Below, in pieces: positions 55,253 to 63,253 of a stretch of DNA of 64,000 nt. The position numbers and the translations under genes were made by a program. Under the pieces are notes generated by a model, which had not been told where the DNA came from, searched no databases, and was given only the letters and a program-made list of their open reading frames with translations. The stretch is from Duganella levis (GTDB lineage Bacteria > Pseudomonadota > Gammaproteobacteria > Burkholderiales > Burkholderiaceae_D): positions 248,001 through 312,000 of the forward strand of contig NZ_WWCT01000003.1 in assembly GCF_009857605.1 (NCBI RefSeq), written 5' to 3'. Position 1 is the stretch's first letter; each line of letters begins with the position of its first letter.

Positions 55253-55603
55253 ATGTCTAACTTTAAGAGCAACGTAATCGCCCTGGCCCTGATTGGCCTG
55301 ACTTCCACCGCCATGATGGCCAGCGCCCAGGCTGCCGGTCCGAGCGGCACCGCCGCCGACTACGGCACGCTGGCGCCGGCCAACGCAGCGGCCCGCACCA
55401 TCGTCATCAATGGCGACACCAAGTGGGTCAATGTCGAAAACGGTGAGACCGTGCAGTTCAGCGTTGGCGGCCAGAGCTTTACGTGGAACTTCAGCACCTT
55501 CCCAGGCACGACCTCCTTCGACCTGAGCAAGATCAGTCCAGCCGGCGTCCAGTTCGGCAACGTCCGCGTCTACGTCGCTTCCAACCCGCTCTACCGCGGT
55601 TAA
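55253..55603 (+). CDS. CzcE-family periplasmic metal (copper) binding protein
   Basis: A 116-residue protein with a signal peptide (MSNFKSNVIALALIGLTSTA, ending SAQA). The mature sequence shows AARTIVINGDTKWVNVENGE, TVQFSVGGQSFTWNF and NVRVYVASNPLYRG, all conserved in CzcE, the dimeric copper-binding protein of the Cupriavidus metal resistance region. No czcCBA genes are close. It has a GGAG ribosome binding site. Metal binding is inferred from the family; the sequence contains no His or Cys cluster. Confidence 0.82.
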   Translation: MSNFKSNVIALALIGLTSTAMMASAQAAGPSGTAADYGTLAPANAAARTIVINGDTKWVNVENGETVQFSVGGQSFTWNFSTFPGTTSFDLSKISPAGVQFGNVRVYVASNPLYRG

Positions 55604-55615
55604 TCACCGCCCTGC

Positions 55616-55680
55616 GGCTCCGGGTGTCATCGCCCCCCGATCTCCCGGAGCCTGATCAGTCCTGCGGCGCATTCGCGCCG
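55616..55680 (+). terminator. Two hairpins between czcE and the porin gene
   Basis: GGCTCCGGG (55616-55624) pairs with CCCGGAGCC (55644-55652) across a 19-base loop; CGGCGC-ATTC-GCGCCG lies at 55665-55680. Neither has a T-run. They may stabilise or partly end the czcE transcript. Confidence 0.45.
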
Positions 55681-55704
55681 TGACACCTCCCAAAAGGCAA
55701 TACC

Positions 55705-56781
55705 ATGAATAAAACCTGGTTGGCTACGGCCGTCCTGTGCGGCGTCGTCTTCAACGCCAGCGCGCAGTCAAATGTCACCATCTACGGCATTGTGGATGCC
55801 GGCCTGGTGGCCGAACGCGGCGGCGCGGCCGGCAATGTCAGCAAAGTCACCAGCGGGGTCGGCTCCGTCTCGCGCCTGGGATTTCGTGGCGTCGAAGATC
55901 TGGGCGGCGGTCTGCAAGCACTGTTCATTCTGGAATCCGGCTTTAAAGTCGATACCGGCGAATCGGACGTCGCCAACGCCTTCGGCAACCGCCAGGCACT
56001 GGTGGGCCTGAACAGCCGGTCGCTGGGCATGCTAACGTTTGGCCGGCAGAAGAATCCGCTGTACAAGGCCCTGGGTGAAGTCGGCGATCCGTTTGGCCTG
56101 GGCTACGCCGGCACCTCCAAAAACCTGTTCCCACTGGTCGGCCCCAACACGCGCACCAGCAATACCGTGGCGTATGCGACACCGTCCTATGAAGGCTTGT
56201 CAGGCGAAGTCACCTACAGCATGGGCGAACAGGCCGGCAGCCAGTCCGCCGGACGCCAGTACGCCGCAGCGCTGGCCTATAGCAACGGCAACCTGAATAC
56301 GCGGCTGGTCTACAACAGCCGCAACAGCGATAGCGTGACACCGGATGCGCCGCTGGTATCGCATGACCTGGGACACAACCTGCTGTTCGTGGCGAACTAC
56401 AACTTCCATGTGCTGAAAGCGTTCTTTTCCTACAGCCAGGACAAGGGCTACAACAGCGCCGTGCTGCCGTCAGCCAACGCCTACGGCACCGCGCCCAAGG
56501 CCAGCACCGACAGTACAGATCTGCTGATCGGCGCCACCGTGCCGATCGGCGCGCGCGGCACCATCATGACCTCCTACCTGCACAAGAACGACAAGCAATG
56601 GGACCAGGACGCCAGCCAGTTCGGCATCGGCTATTCCTACGCCTGGACCAAACGCACCAGCACCTATGTCGCCTACGCCAAAATCAACAACAAGAACGGC
56701 GCCGGCTACACGGTCGGCAGCAACGGTGATCCCGGCAGCGGCAACGCCGCTTTCGACCTGGGCATACGCCACTCGTTCTGA
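55705..56781 (+). CDS. Outer membrane porin, Burkholderiales type
   Basis: A 358-residue trimeric porin. The signal peptide is MNKTWLATAVLCGVVFNASA; the mature protein begins QSNVTIYGIVDAGLVAERGG, contains SRLGFRGVEDLGGGLQALFI and AFGNRQALVGLNSRSLGMLT (the conserved porin motif), and ends in Phe (AAFDLGIRHSF), as outer membrane proteins do. It lets small solutes pass. It follows czcE after about 100 bases. Confidence 0.94.
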   Translation: MNKTWLATAVLCGVVFNASAQSNVTIYGIVDAGLVAERGGAAGNVSKVTSGVGSVSRLGFRGVEDLGGGLQALFILESGFKVDTGESDVANAFGNRQALVGLNSRSLGMLTFGRQKNPLYKALGEVGDPFGLGYAGTSKNLFPLVGPNTRTSNTVAYATPSYEGLSGEVTYSMGEQAGSQSAGRQYAAALAYSNGNLNTRLVYNSRNSDSVTPDAPLVSHDLGHNLLFVANYNFHVLKAFFSYSQDKGYNSAVLPSANAYGTAPKASTDSTDLLIGATVPIGARGTIMTSYLHKNDKQWDQDASQFGIGYSYAWTKRTSTYVAYAKINNKNGAGYTVGSNGDPGSGNAAFDLGIRHSF

Positions 56782-56802
56782 TGCATCGGCGGGCGGCCCG
56801 GC

Positions 56803-57762
56803 TTACGACAGGTAGATATGATCGTTGCGTGAGCGCGCCTGCTGCACGAATACTTTCGGCGGCTGGCCGAAGGCGCGCAGGAAGGCGCGGCGCAGGCGTT
56901 CCTCGTCGCCAAAGCCGGTCATGTCGGCGATGCGGCCGATTGACGAATGGCCCTGGTCGATCAGCGCCTGCGCCGCTTCCACCCGCAGCTTCTCGATCGC
57001 CTTGGCCGGCGCCATACCGGTCTGCGACTGGAATACGCGGCTGAAGTGGCGCGGACTCCAGTGCACCTGCGAAGCCAGGTCTTCCACGCTCAAGTCGCGG
57101 TGCAGGTTGTCGCGCGCGTACAGCAGCGCTTCCTTGACGCGGTCCGAACTCGGCTCGATCTCGGCCAGCGCGGAAAATTGCGACTGGCCGCCGCTGCGCC
57201 GGTGATATACCACCATCGCCCGCGCCACCTTGCGGGAAATCTCAACGCCCAGGTCTTCTTCCACCATGGCCAGCGCCATGTCAATGCAAGCGGTGACGCC
57301 GGCCGACGACCAGATCGATCCTTCGCGGACGAAGATCTTGTCTTCGTCGACCGTCAGCGCCGGATGCAGCTCTTGCAGCTTGCGGCCGAACGCCCAGTGG
57401 GTGGTGACCCGCTTGCCGTCCATCAGGCCGGTGCGTGCGAGGACGAAGGCGCCGGTGCAGATGCTGGCGATGCGGCGCGTGACGCCGGCGCTGGCCATCA
57501 ATGCCGCTTCCAGTTCCGGCTGCGGCCCCGGCGTGCCGATGGCGCCGGCGACCAGCAGCGTGTCGTAGCCGCCCCAGCCAAGCGGCAGGCTGTCCAGCGC
57601 CACGCCGCTGGAGCTTTTCACCGGCCCGCCTGCCAGCGACAAGGTGGACAGTTCATACAGCGGCTGCGGCAGCAAGGTGTTGGCGAACTCGAAGACCGTC
57701 AGCGCCGCCATGTCCAACGCCTGAAATTGGGGAAAGATCACCAGGCCGATGCGCTTGCTCAT
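56803..57762 (-). CDS. GlxA family transcriptional regulator (DJ-1/PfpI plus AraC domains)
   Basis: A 319-residue protein. The N-terminal 180 residues are DJ-1/PfpI-like (RIGLVIFPQFQALDMAALTV and IASICTGAFVLARTGLMDGK, with the Cys at the elbow). The C-terminal AraC domain has LSVEDLASQVHWSPRHFSRV and IGRIADMTGFGDEERLRRAF. It is divergent from the SDR-MFS pair, which it probably controls. The effector is unknown. Confidence 0.92.
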   Translation of the reverse strand: MSKRIGLVIFPQFQALDMAALTVFEFANTLLPQPLYELSTLSLAGGPVKSSSGVALDSLPLGWGGYDTLLVAGAIGTPGPQPELEAALMASAGVTRRIASICTGAFVLARTGLMDGKRVTTHWAFGRKLQELHPALTVDEDKIFVREGSIWSSAGVTACIDMALAMVEEDLGVEISRKVARAMVVYHRRSGGQSQFSALAEIEPSSDRVKEALLYARDNLHRDLSVEDLASQVHWSPRHFSRVFQSQTGMAPAKAIEKLRVEAAQALIDQGHSSIGRIADMTGFGDEERLRRAFLRAFGQPPKVFVQQARSRNDHIYLS

Positions 57763-57916
57763 GGTCGCGTCCTTTTTTTATCGAAAAACGTATTTTATGC
57801 CTTTTTCCAGCATTTCGCGCAATTTGAAGATGGCCTGAATTGCGTGTTTAATGTCCCAGCAGACGTTGAATGACGGCGCAGAATGGCTCTCATCAACTCA
57901 CTTGAAAGGCAATATC

Positions 57917-58681
57917 ATGAAAACCAGCGGCAATACGATCTTCATCACCGGCGGCGGCTCTGGCATCGGTCGCGGCATCGCCGAAGCATTCCACAAACTG
58001 GGCAACCAGGTCATCATCAGCGGCCGCCGCAAGGCACTGCTGGACGAGGTCACCAAGGCCAATCCCGGCATGCACAGCGTCGAGCTGGACATCCAGAATC
58101 CGCAGCAGATCAAAACCGTGGCGGCACAGCTGGTCAAGGACTTCCCGAAACTGAACGTGCTGTTCAACAACGCCGGCATCATGCCGTTTGACGACGCCGC
58201 CGGCGCCATCGACGACGACACCGCCGTCGCCACCATCACCACCAACCTGCTGGGGCCGGTACGCATGACGTCGGCGCTGCTGCCGCACCTGAAACAGCAG
58301 CAGGACGCAGTGGTGATCCACAATTCGTCGGTACTGGCCTTCGTGCCGCTGGCCAGCACCGCCGTGTATTCGGCCACCAAGGCGGCGATTCACTCATACG
58401 CGCTGTCGCAACGCTTCGCCTTGCAGGGTAGCGGCGTGCGCGTGGTGGAAATCGCCCCGCCATGGGTCGATACCGACCTGATCTATAAAGGCGGCGACCC
58501 GCGCGCCATGCCGCTGCCGGCGTTCGTGGCCGATACCATGCAGGGTCTGGCGCAAGGCCGCGATGAAGTCTATATCGACGGCATCCAGGCGCTGCGCGAC
58601 AACCCCGGCTCCGGCGAGCACGGCTTTGTGCAGGGCTTCAACCAGGAGATGAAGGACAACCCGATCCCGGTGGGCCACTAA
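57917..58681 (+). CDS. SDR family oxidoreductase (DltE-like)
   Basis: A 254-residue short-chain dehydrogenase starting MKTSGNTIFITGGGSGIGRG with GAAAGG upstream. NNAG is in VLFNNAGIMPFDDAAG; catalytic Ser/Tyr/Lys are in VIHNSSVLAFVPLASTAVYS and AVYSATKAAIHSYA. C-terminal APPWVDTDLI is typical of the DltE-like group. It lies before the MFS gene, with three bases between. The substrate is unknown. Confidence 0.92.
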   Translation: MKTSGNTIFITGGGSGIGRGIAEAFHKLGNQVIISGRRKALLDEVTKANPGMHSVELDIQNPQQIKTVAAQLVKDFPKLNVLFNNAGIMPFDDAAGAIDDDTAVATITTNLLGPVRMTSALLPHLKQQQDAVVIHNSSVLAFVPLASTAVYSATKAAIHSYALSQRFALQGSGVRVVEIAPPWVDTDLIYKGGDPRAMPLPAFVADTMQGLAQGRDEVYIDGIQALRDNPGSGEHGFVQGFNQEMKDNPIPVGH

Positions 58682-58684
58682 GCC

Positions 58685-59872
58685 ATGGACGCCATTGCCC
58701 GCCCTGCCACACTGGCACTGCGCTCGCTGAGCCTGGCTTACTTCGTGCAGGCCACCGGCGCGCTGTCGGTGGTCGGCAGCCTGGCGGCGATTGCCGCCGA
58801 ATGGGGACTCAGCGACGCTCAGACCGCGCTGCTGATCACCGTGTTCGGCGTCACCTTCGCGCTGGCGGCGCCGCTGTTGCAGGTGGCGTTCGGCCATCTG
58901 CCGCGGCGCCGCCAGGTGCTGATCGGGCTGGCGGTGTTCAGCAGCGCGGCGCTGGCTTTCGCGCTGGCACCGGACTACCGCGCGCTGCTGGCGGCGCGGG
59001 TGGTGATGGGGCTGGGGGCGGCGCTGATCGGCCCGGTGCTGGGCGCGTTGGCGGCCGGTCTGGTCGAACCCAAACAACAGGGCAGCGCGATCGCCATGCT
59101 GCTGCTGGGCCTGAGCATGGCCGGGCTGGTGGGCATGCCGCTGTCGGCCTGGATGGCGCAAGCCTGGGGCGCGCGGCCGCTGTTCGTGGCGGTCGCCGTC
59201 GCCGGTCTGCTGACCGCCGTGCTGATCCGCGTGGCGGTGCCGGCACAGGCCGGCGGCCAGGCGATTTCGCTGACCACGCTGATGCGGGTGCTGACCGATC
59301 CGGTGCTGTTGCCGGCCTACCTGGTGGTGTTCTTCATCGCCGCCGGCGCCTATACCACCTATGCGTTTATCGCGCCGATCATCCGCGATGTGTTCCACGG
59401 CAGCGCTCATACGGTCTCGGCCGGCATGGCGGTGCTGGGCGTGGCCGGTGTGCTGGGCAATCTGTTCGTGGTGCGGGCGGCCCGCCGCTACAGCGCCGAC
59501 GCCATGCTGTTGGCCGGCATGGGCCTGCTGGCGCTGGACCTGGTGCTGCTGTTGCTGGCGCCGCCGACGCTGGCCCTGTTGTTCGGCGTGCTGCTGTTGT
59601 GGGCCTTCGCCACCGACATCGTCTGGCCGTCGCAGCAGCGACGCATCGTCGAATTGTCGGCCGAGCTGCGCGGCGTAGCACTGGCGGTGACGGCGTCGTT
59701 TGTGTTTGCCGGCATCGCCTTCGGTTCGGCACTGGCCGGCCTGCTGTATGCGCGCTATGGCTACCACGCCAACCTGCTCGGTTCGCTCGGCCTGTTGCTG
59801 CTTGCAGCGGCCTTTCTGGCGCTATCGGCACGGCGCGCGCAGGTTTCCGGTTTGCCGCACGGTGCGGATTAG
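58685..59872 (+). CDS. MFS transporter
   Basis: A 395-residue permease with 12 hydrophobic helices (start MDAIARPATLALRSLSLAYF). Motif A-like FGHLPRRRQVLIGLAVFSSA is between helices 2 and 3. It resembles sugar/drug efflux proteins of the AraJ/DHA1 group. It is co-transcribed with the SDR gene and divergent from the GlxA regulator, so a detoxification role is plausible. Confidence 0.9.
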   Translation: MDAIARPATLALRSLSLAYFVQATGALSVVGSLAAIAAEWGLSDAQTALLITVFGVTFALAAPLLQVAFGHLPRRRQVLIGLAVFSSAALAFALAPDYRALLAARVVMGLGAALIGPVLGALAAGLVEPKQQGSAIAMLLLGLSMAGLVGMPLSAWMAQAWGARPLFVAVAVAGLLTAVLIRVAVPAQAGGQAISLTTLMRVLTDPVLLPAYLVVFFIAAGAYTTYAFIAPIIRDVFHGSAHTVSAGMAVLGVAGVLGNLFVVRAARRYSADAMLLAGMGLLALDLVLLLLAPPTLALLFGVLLLWAFATDIVWPSQQRRIVELSAELRGVALAVTASFVFAGIAFGSALAGLLYARYGYHANLLGSLGLLLLAAAFLALSARRAQVSGLPHGAD

Positions 59873-59903
59873 CGGCCGGCGTCACGCGCTTCAGCAGCGC
59901 ACC

Positions 59904-60434
59904 TCACAAGCCATCGGTGACGTCGTGACACCAGCGATGGCCCATCGCCATGCGATGACAGTGGTAGCCGGCGCCGTATAGCGTCCTCATTTCCTGCGGC
60001 GTTGGATCGAGGATGGCGCCGTCCGGCAGTTGTGGCGGCTCGGGTTCCAGCCGGGCTTGCAGATGCTGGTAGCGCACCGGTGCGCGGGCGTCGCCCGCCA
60101 CTTCCGCTACTTTGTACCACTGCAACGCCTCGCGCTGCGCATCCGGCGATTGGGTTTGCAAGTAGTCGGCCAAGGCCAGCGACGCGTCGGCGTAATTTGC
60201 ACCGGCCGCGCGTTGCAGCCACGCCTGACCGGCCTGCTCATTCGCCTTGCCATGCAAGCCATACAGCAGGCAGATTCCTTTACCGTACTGGTCAGCCGGC
60301 TGGCGCGGTGCGGCGGTCTTGCGCAGCGAAGCACAACGCGGCGCCGCGGTCTGTTGCCGCTCGCGGATGCTGAAATTCACCTCCAGATCGGCGGTGCCCA
60401 TGGCCAGCAGTACCAGCATGCTTGTGATACCCAT
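59904..60434 (-). CDS. Sel1-repeat-like protein with His/Cys-rich C-terminus
   Basis: A 176-residue protein starting MGITSMLVLLAMGTADLEVN at 60434 with CAGGAG upstream. A hydrophobic N-terminus is followed by Sel1/TPR-like helical pairs (AGQAWLQRAAGANYADASLA and EALQWYKVAEVAGDARAPVR). The C-terminal end is unusual: YHCHRMAMGHRWCHDVTDGL, with a HCH...HxxCH pattern that could bind a metal. It lies 19 bases after the DUF3299 gene and is probably the last gene of the metal-responsive operon. Confidence 0.65.
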   Translation of the reverse strand: MGITSMLVLLAMGTADLEVNFSIRERQQTAAPRCASLRKTAAPRQPADQYGKGICLLYGLHGKANEQAGQAWLQRAAGANYADASLALADYLQTQSPDAQREALQWYKVAEVAGDARAPVRYQHLQARLEPEPPQLPDGAILDPTPQEMRTLYGAGYHCHRMAMGHRWCHDVTDGL

Positions 60435-60453
60435 CAAAAGCTCCTGTTCAACG

Positions 60454-60923
60454 CTACGGCGTCACTACATTGGCGGCGTCCAGCCGGTAGTACAGCCCCA
60501 TCGGATCGTCCTTCAGCACATTCATGGTGCCGGTGATGACGATCGGCTGATAGGTGAACTTGACCGGCGCCGCCGCCTTGATCTCCACCACGCCTTCCGG
60601 ACCGGCCGGCAGGCAGTAGGCGCAGCTTGGCGTGGTGATCGTCAGCAGGAAGTGCTTTTGCTTTTCACCCGGCTCCAGGGGCATCATGAAGCCTTGCAGC
60701 CGGACTGGGTGCTATCGAGCGCCAGCACGGCGTCGGGATACTTGGGCAGCAGGCGGCCGCCCTTGGCTTTCACCGACGTTACCTTGGACAACGCGCTCCA
60801 CGGCGTGACGCCGGGAATGTCCGCCAACGGCGGCGACATCGATGGTGGATGCATGGCCGGCACGGCGGCCAACGCGCTGCCCGCATACAGGCTGGCTGCG
60901 GTCAGGAATGCAACGATACGCAT
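60454..60923 (-). pseudogene. DUF3299 domain protein gene, interrupted by a frameshift
   Basis: The 5' frame from the ATG at 60923 (AAAGGA site) encodes a signal peptide MRIVAFLTAASLYAGSALAA and then PKYPDAVLALDSTQ before drifting into SGCKAS and a stop. A one-base shift near 60705 restores the conserved continuation VRLQGFMMPLEPGEKQKHFL, then CAYCLPAGPEGVVEI and GTMNVLKDDPMGLYYRL. A single base loss is the simplest reading. Proteins of this family are periplasmic, of unknown function, often next to ABC transporters. Confidence 0.75.
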
Positions 60924-60940
60924 GGTGTGTCCTTTCAAAA

Positions 60941-62143
60941 TCAGCGCGCAAGGGTTTGCGCAATATCGGTGCGGTAGGCGCGCACCGCCGGAATCACCGA
61001 GGCCAACAGGCCCACGGCCAAGGTCACCAGCAACAGCCATACTTCGGAGGGATCGATGGTCCACGGCGCCAGCGACAGATTCTGGTCGGCCGCCAGCATG
61101 CGGCTCAGGATGGCGATGCCGACGTGACCCAGCACCCAGCCGAGCGCCGCGCCGCCCATCGCCAGCAGCAGCCCCTGCGCCAGCATCTGCCGGAATAGCT
61201 TGCCCGGCGGCGCACCCAGCGTGCGCAGGATCGCCAGGTCGGTGCGGCGTTCCTCCAGCGCGTTGTACAGCGCGACAAACATCGACAGCGCCGCCACCAG
61301 CAATACGCCGGCAGCAATCGCGCGCAGCACCTCGGCCCCAGCGCCGACGATGCGGAACAGCTTGGCCGCCTCCAGCGCCGGCTGCGCCGCCTGCAAGCGC
61401 GCCTGCTGATTGACCCAGCGCGGCAGGCTGACCACGGCCAGCGGCGACGCGTAGCTCACCAGCAGCGCGGTCAATTCGCGGTCGGCGTCGTTGTGCACAG
61501 CCGGCGCTTCGTCCGGATCGGTTTCATGCACGCGCCACACCGACGCCACCGATGTCAGCACCAGCCGGTCCAGCACCGTGCCGGTCGGCTTGAGGATGCC
61601 GACCACCTTGTACGGCGCATGCTTGTGTTCCTCGCCGCCCATGGCCAGACCGTGCGAACCGGCGAACGACGCGCCGACCACGGCGCCGGCAGCGCTGGCC
61701 GCCTGCGCGCCGAACACGGCTTCCATCGGCTGCGCGTACAACTGCCCTTGCGCCAGTTGGCCGCCGTAATGGTCGATGTAGTCATGGCTGGTGCCGACGA
61801 TGCGAAAGCCCTGGAAACTGTCGCCCAGTGCCAGCGGGATCACTTGCAGCACCATGGGATTGGCCTGCAACTCGGCTTGCGCGCTGAGCGGAATATTCCC
61901 GGTCGGGATATCGATATGGAAGATCGACGACATGATCAGCTGCAGTGGCGAGCCTTTGGCGCCGACCACCAGATCGATGCCGTCGGCGTCGCGGGTGGCG
62001 GTGTCCTCCAGCTGGCTGGCGGCCGACAGCACAAAGGTCATCATGCCGATGCCGATCGCCATCAGCAGCAGATTGAGCATGGTAGACAGCGGCTTGTGGC
62101 GCAAGGCCTTGAGCGCCAGTGTGACGGCGTTGATCTGGTTCAT
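60941..62143 (-). CDS. ABC transporter permease (MacB/FtsX type)
   Basis: A 400-residue permease with an N-terminal helix (LKALRHKPLSTMLNLLLMAI), a large periplasmic domain of about 200 residues, and three helices near the C-terminus (for example LRAIAAGVLLVAALSMFVAL). This is the four-helix FtsX/MacB topology. Its start overlaps the ATPase stop in an ATGA arrangement. In Pseudomonas a homologous set (ATPase, permease, DUF3299, small His protein) is Zur-regulated; that comparison is from memory. Confidence 0.88.
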   Translation of the reverse strand: MNQINAVTLALKALRHKPLSTMLNLLLMAIGIGMMTFVLSAASQLEDTATRDADGIDLVVGAKGSPLQLIMSSIFHIDIPTGNIPLSAQAELQANPMVLQVIPLALGDSFQGFRIVGTSHDYIDHYGGQLAQGQLYAQPMEAVFGAQAASAAGAVVGASFAGSHGLAMGGEEHKHAPYKVVGILKPTGTVLDRLVLTSVASVWRVHETDPDEAPAVHNDADRELTALLVSYASPLAVVSLPRWVNQQARLQAAQPALEAAKLFRIVGAGAEVLRAIAAGVLLVAALSMFVALYNALEERRTDLAILRTLGAPPGKLFRQMLAQGLLLAMGGAALGWVLGHVGIAILSRMLAADQNLSLAPWTIDPSEVWLLLVTLAVGLLASVIPAVRAYRTDIAQTLAR

Positions 62144-62793
62144 GCGGCCGCCATCAGCGCTTCGAGGCGCAACACCTGTGCAGCCGGCAGGGCCGCGACC
62201 ACGCGCGCGTCGTGAGTGGCGATGATCAGCGACGAGCGTTCGGTCAGCGCCAGTGTGGTCAGCAAGGAGATCGCTATTGAGCAGGCGTGATCATCGAGGT
62301 TGGCGGTCGGTTCATCGGCCAGCAGCAGGCGCGGACTGCTGTAGGCGGCCCTGGCCAGCGCCACCCGCTGCCGCTGGCCCTGGCTCAGTTCCGCCGGCTT
62401 GCGGTGGACGTGGGCGGCGATGCCGAGAATGCTGAGTAATGCATCGGCGCGCTCGATGTGTGGCTTGGCGCCGCTGGCATAGGCGGATAGCAGGATGTTT
62501 TCGCGCGCCGTCATGCTCGGAATCAGCGCCAGTTGCTGCGGCACAAAGCCGATGGTGGCGCCGCGCCAGGCATCGGTCTCGCGCGGGCTCAGTGTGGACA
62601 GGTCGGTGCCTGCCACCTTCAATGTGCCCGACTGCATGCGCAAGATGCCGGCGATCAGATTCAGCAAGGTGGATTTGCCGGAGCCGGAATGGCCCAGCAA
62701 GATCGCGTGTTGTCCCGGCGACAGGCGGAACTGGTCCACCTCAAGTGCGGCCCCGCCGTCATAGGCGTAGGTCAGTTGAGAAATCTCTAGCAC
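62140..62793 (-). CDS. ABC transporter ATP-binding protein (LolD/MacB-like)
   Basis: A 217-residue ATPase. Walker A ILLGHSGSGKSTLLNLIAGI, signature AELSQGQRQRVALARAAYSS, Walker B LLLADEPTANLDDH and H-loop IIATHDARV are all intact. It drives the permease encoded downstream. Confidence 0.95.
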   Translation of the reverse strand: MLEISQLTYAYDGGAALEVDQFRLSPGQHAILLGHSGSGKSTLLNLIAGILRMQSGTLKVAGTDLSTLSPRETDAWRGATIGFVPQQLALIPSMTARENILLSAYASGAKPHIERADALLSILGIAAHVHRKPAELSQGQRQRVALARAAYSSPRLLLADEPTANLDDHACSIAISLLTTLALTERSSLIIATHDARVVAALPAAQVLRLEALMAAA

Positions 62794-62846
62794 GGTAATC
62801 CTCTCTCAGATGTGCAGGCGAGCGAAGGCCCGCCATGGGCGCGGTA

Positions 62847-63182
62847 TCAGGCGAAGAGAGGTATTGCGGGCGGCGCTTGGGCGTAGGGAATCAGGAAGCG
62901 GCGCGGCGCTTGCGGTGCGTCGGCGGCAGTGCTGGTGAGATGGTAGATATAGTGACCCGCAGTCGCCGGCTGCAACGCCACGGCCAACTGCGGCAAGTCG
63001 GACGGCAGATCGCTGACGATGACGCAGCTGGCGCAATCGTCGGCCTGCTGCGCGAGGTCGTGGTGGTGCCGCGTGCTGGCGACCAGTTGCCACGACAGCA
63101 GCAACATCAACAGCCAAAGCACTACCCGGACCGCCGGCAGGCGGACCAGGTTGGTGCTAGGTTTTGCAAGATGTAGTGGCAT
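62847..63182 (-). CDS. Small His/Cys-containing envelope protein
   Basis: A 111-residue protein with an uncleaved or cleaved N-terminal helix (LWLLMLLLSWQLVASTRHHH). HHHDLAQQADDCASCVIVSD follows, a likely metal-binding stretch (HHHD...CxxC). The remainder is Pro/Ala-rich. It resembles the small proteins encoded before Zur-controlled ABC operons. Its start is 28 bases from the palindrome at 63210-63232. Confidence 0.65.
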   Translation of the reverse strand: MPLHLAKPSTNLVRLPAVRVVLWLLMLLLSWQLVASTRHHHDLAQQADDCASCVIVSDLPSDLPQLAVALQPATAGHYIYHLTSTAADAPQAPRRFLIPYAQAPPAIPLFA

Positions 63183-63209
63183 GCCAGATCAGGTATTCGG
63201 CGTCAATAT

Positions 63210-63232
63210 TTAATGCAATTATATTGCATTAA
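63210..63232. promoter_or_regulatory. Perfect 23-bp palindrome, probable Zur/Fur-type metal box
   Basis: TTAATGCAAT-TAT-ATTGCATTAA. AT-rich and symmetric, as expected for dimeric Fur-family repressors, and placed directly before the small His/Cys gene and ABC operon. Confidence 0.6.
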
Positions 63233-63253
63233 TCATCTGAGGGCCGAATTAAT

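Noticed and set aside
60690..60720. Programmed frameshift in the DUF3299 gene
   Set aside because: No slippery heptamer and no strong downstream structure; base loss or sequencing error is simpler.
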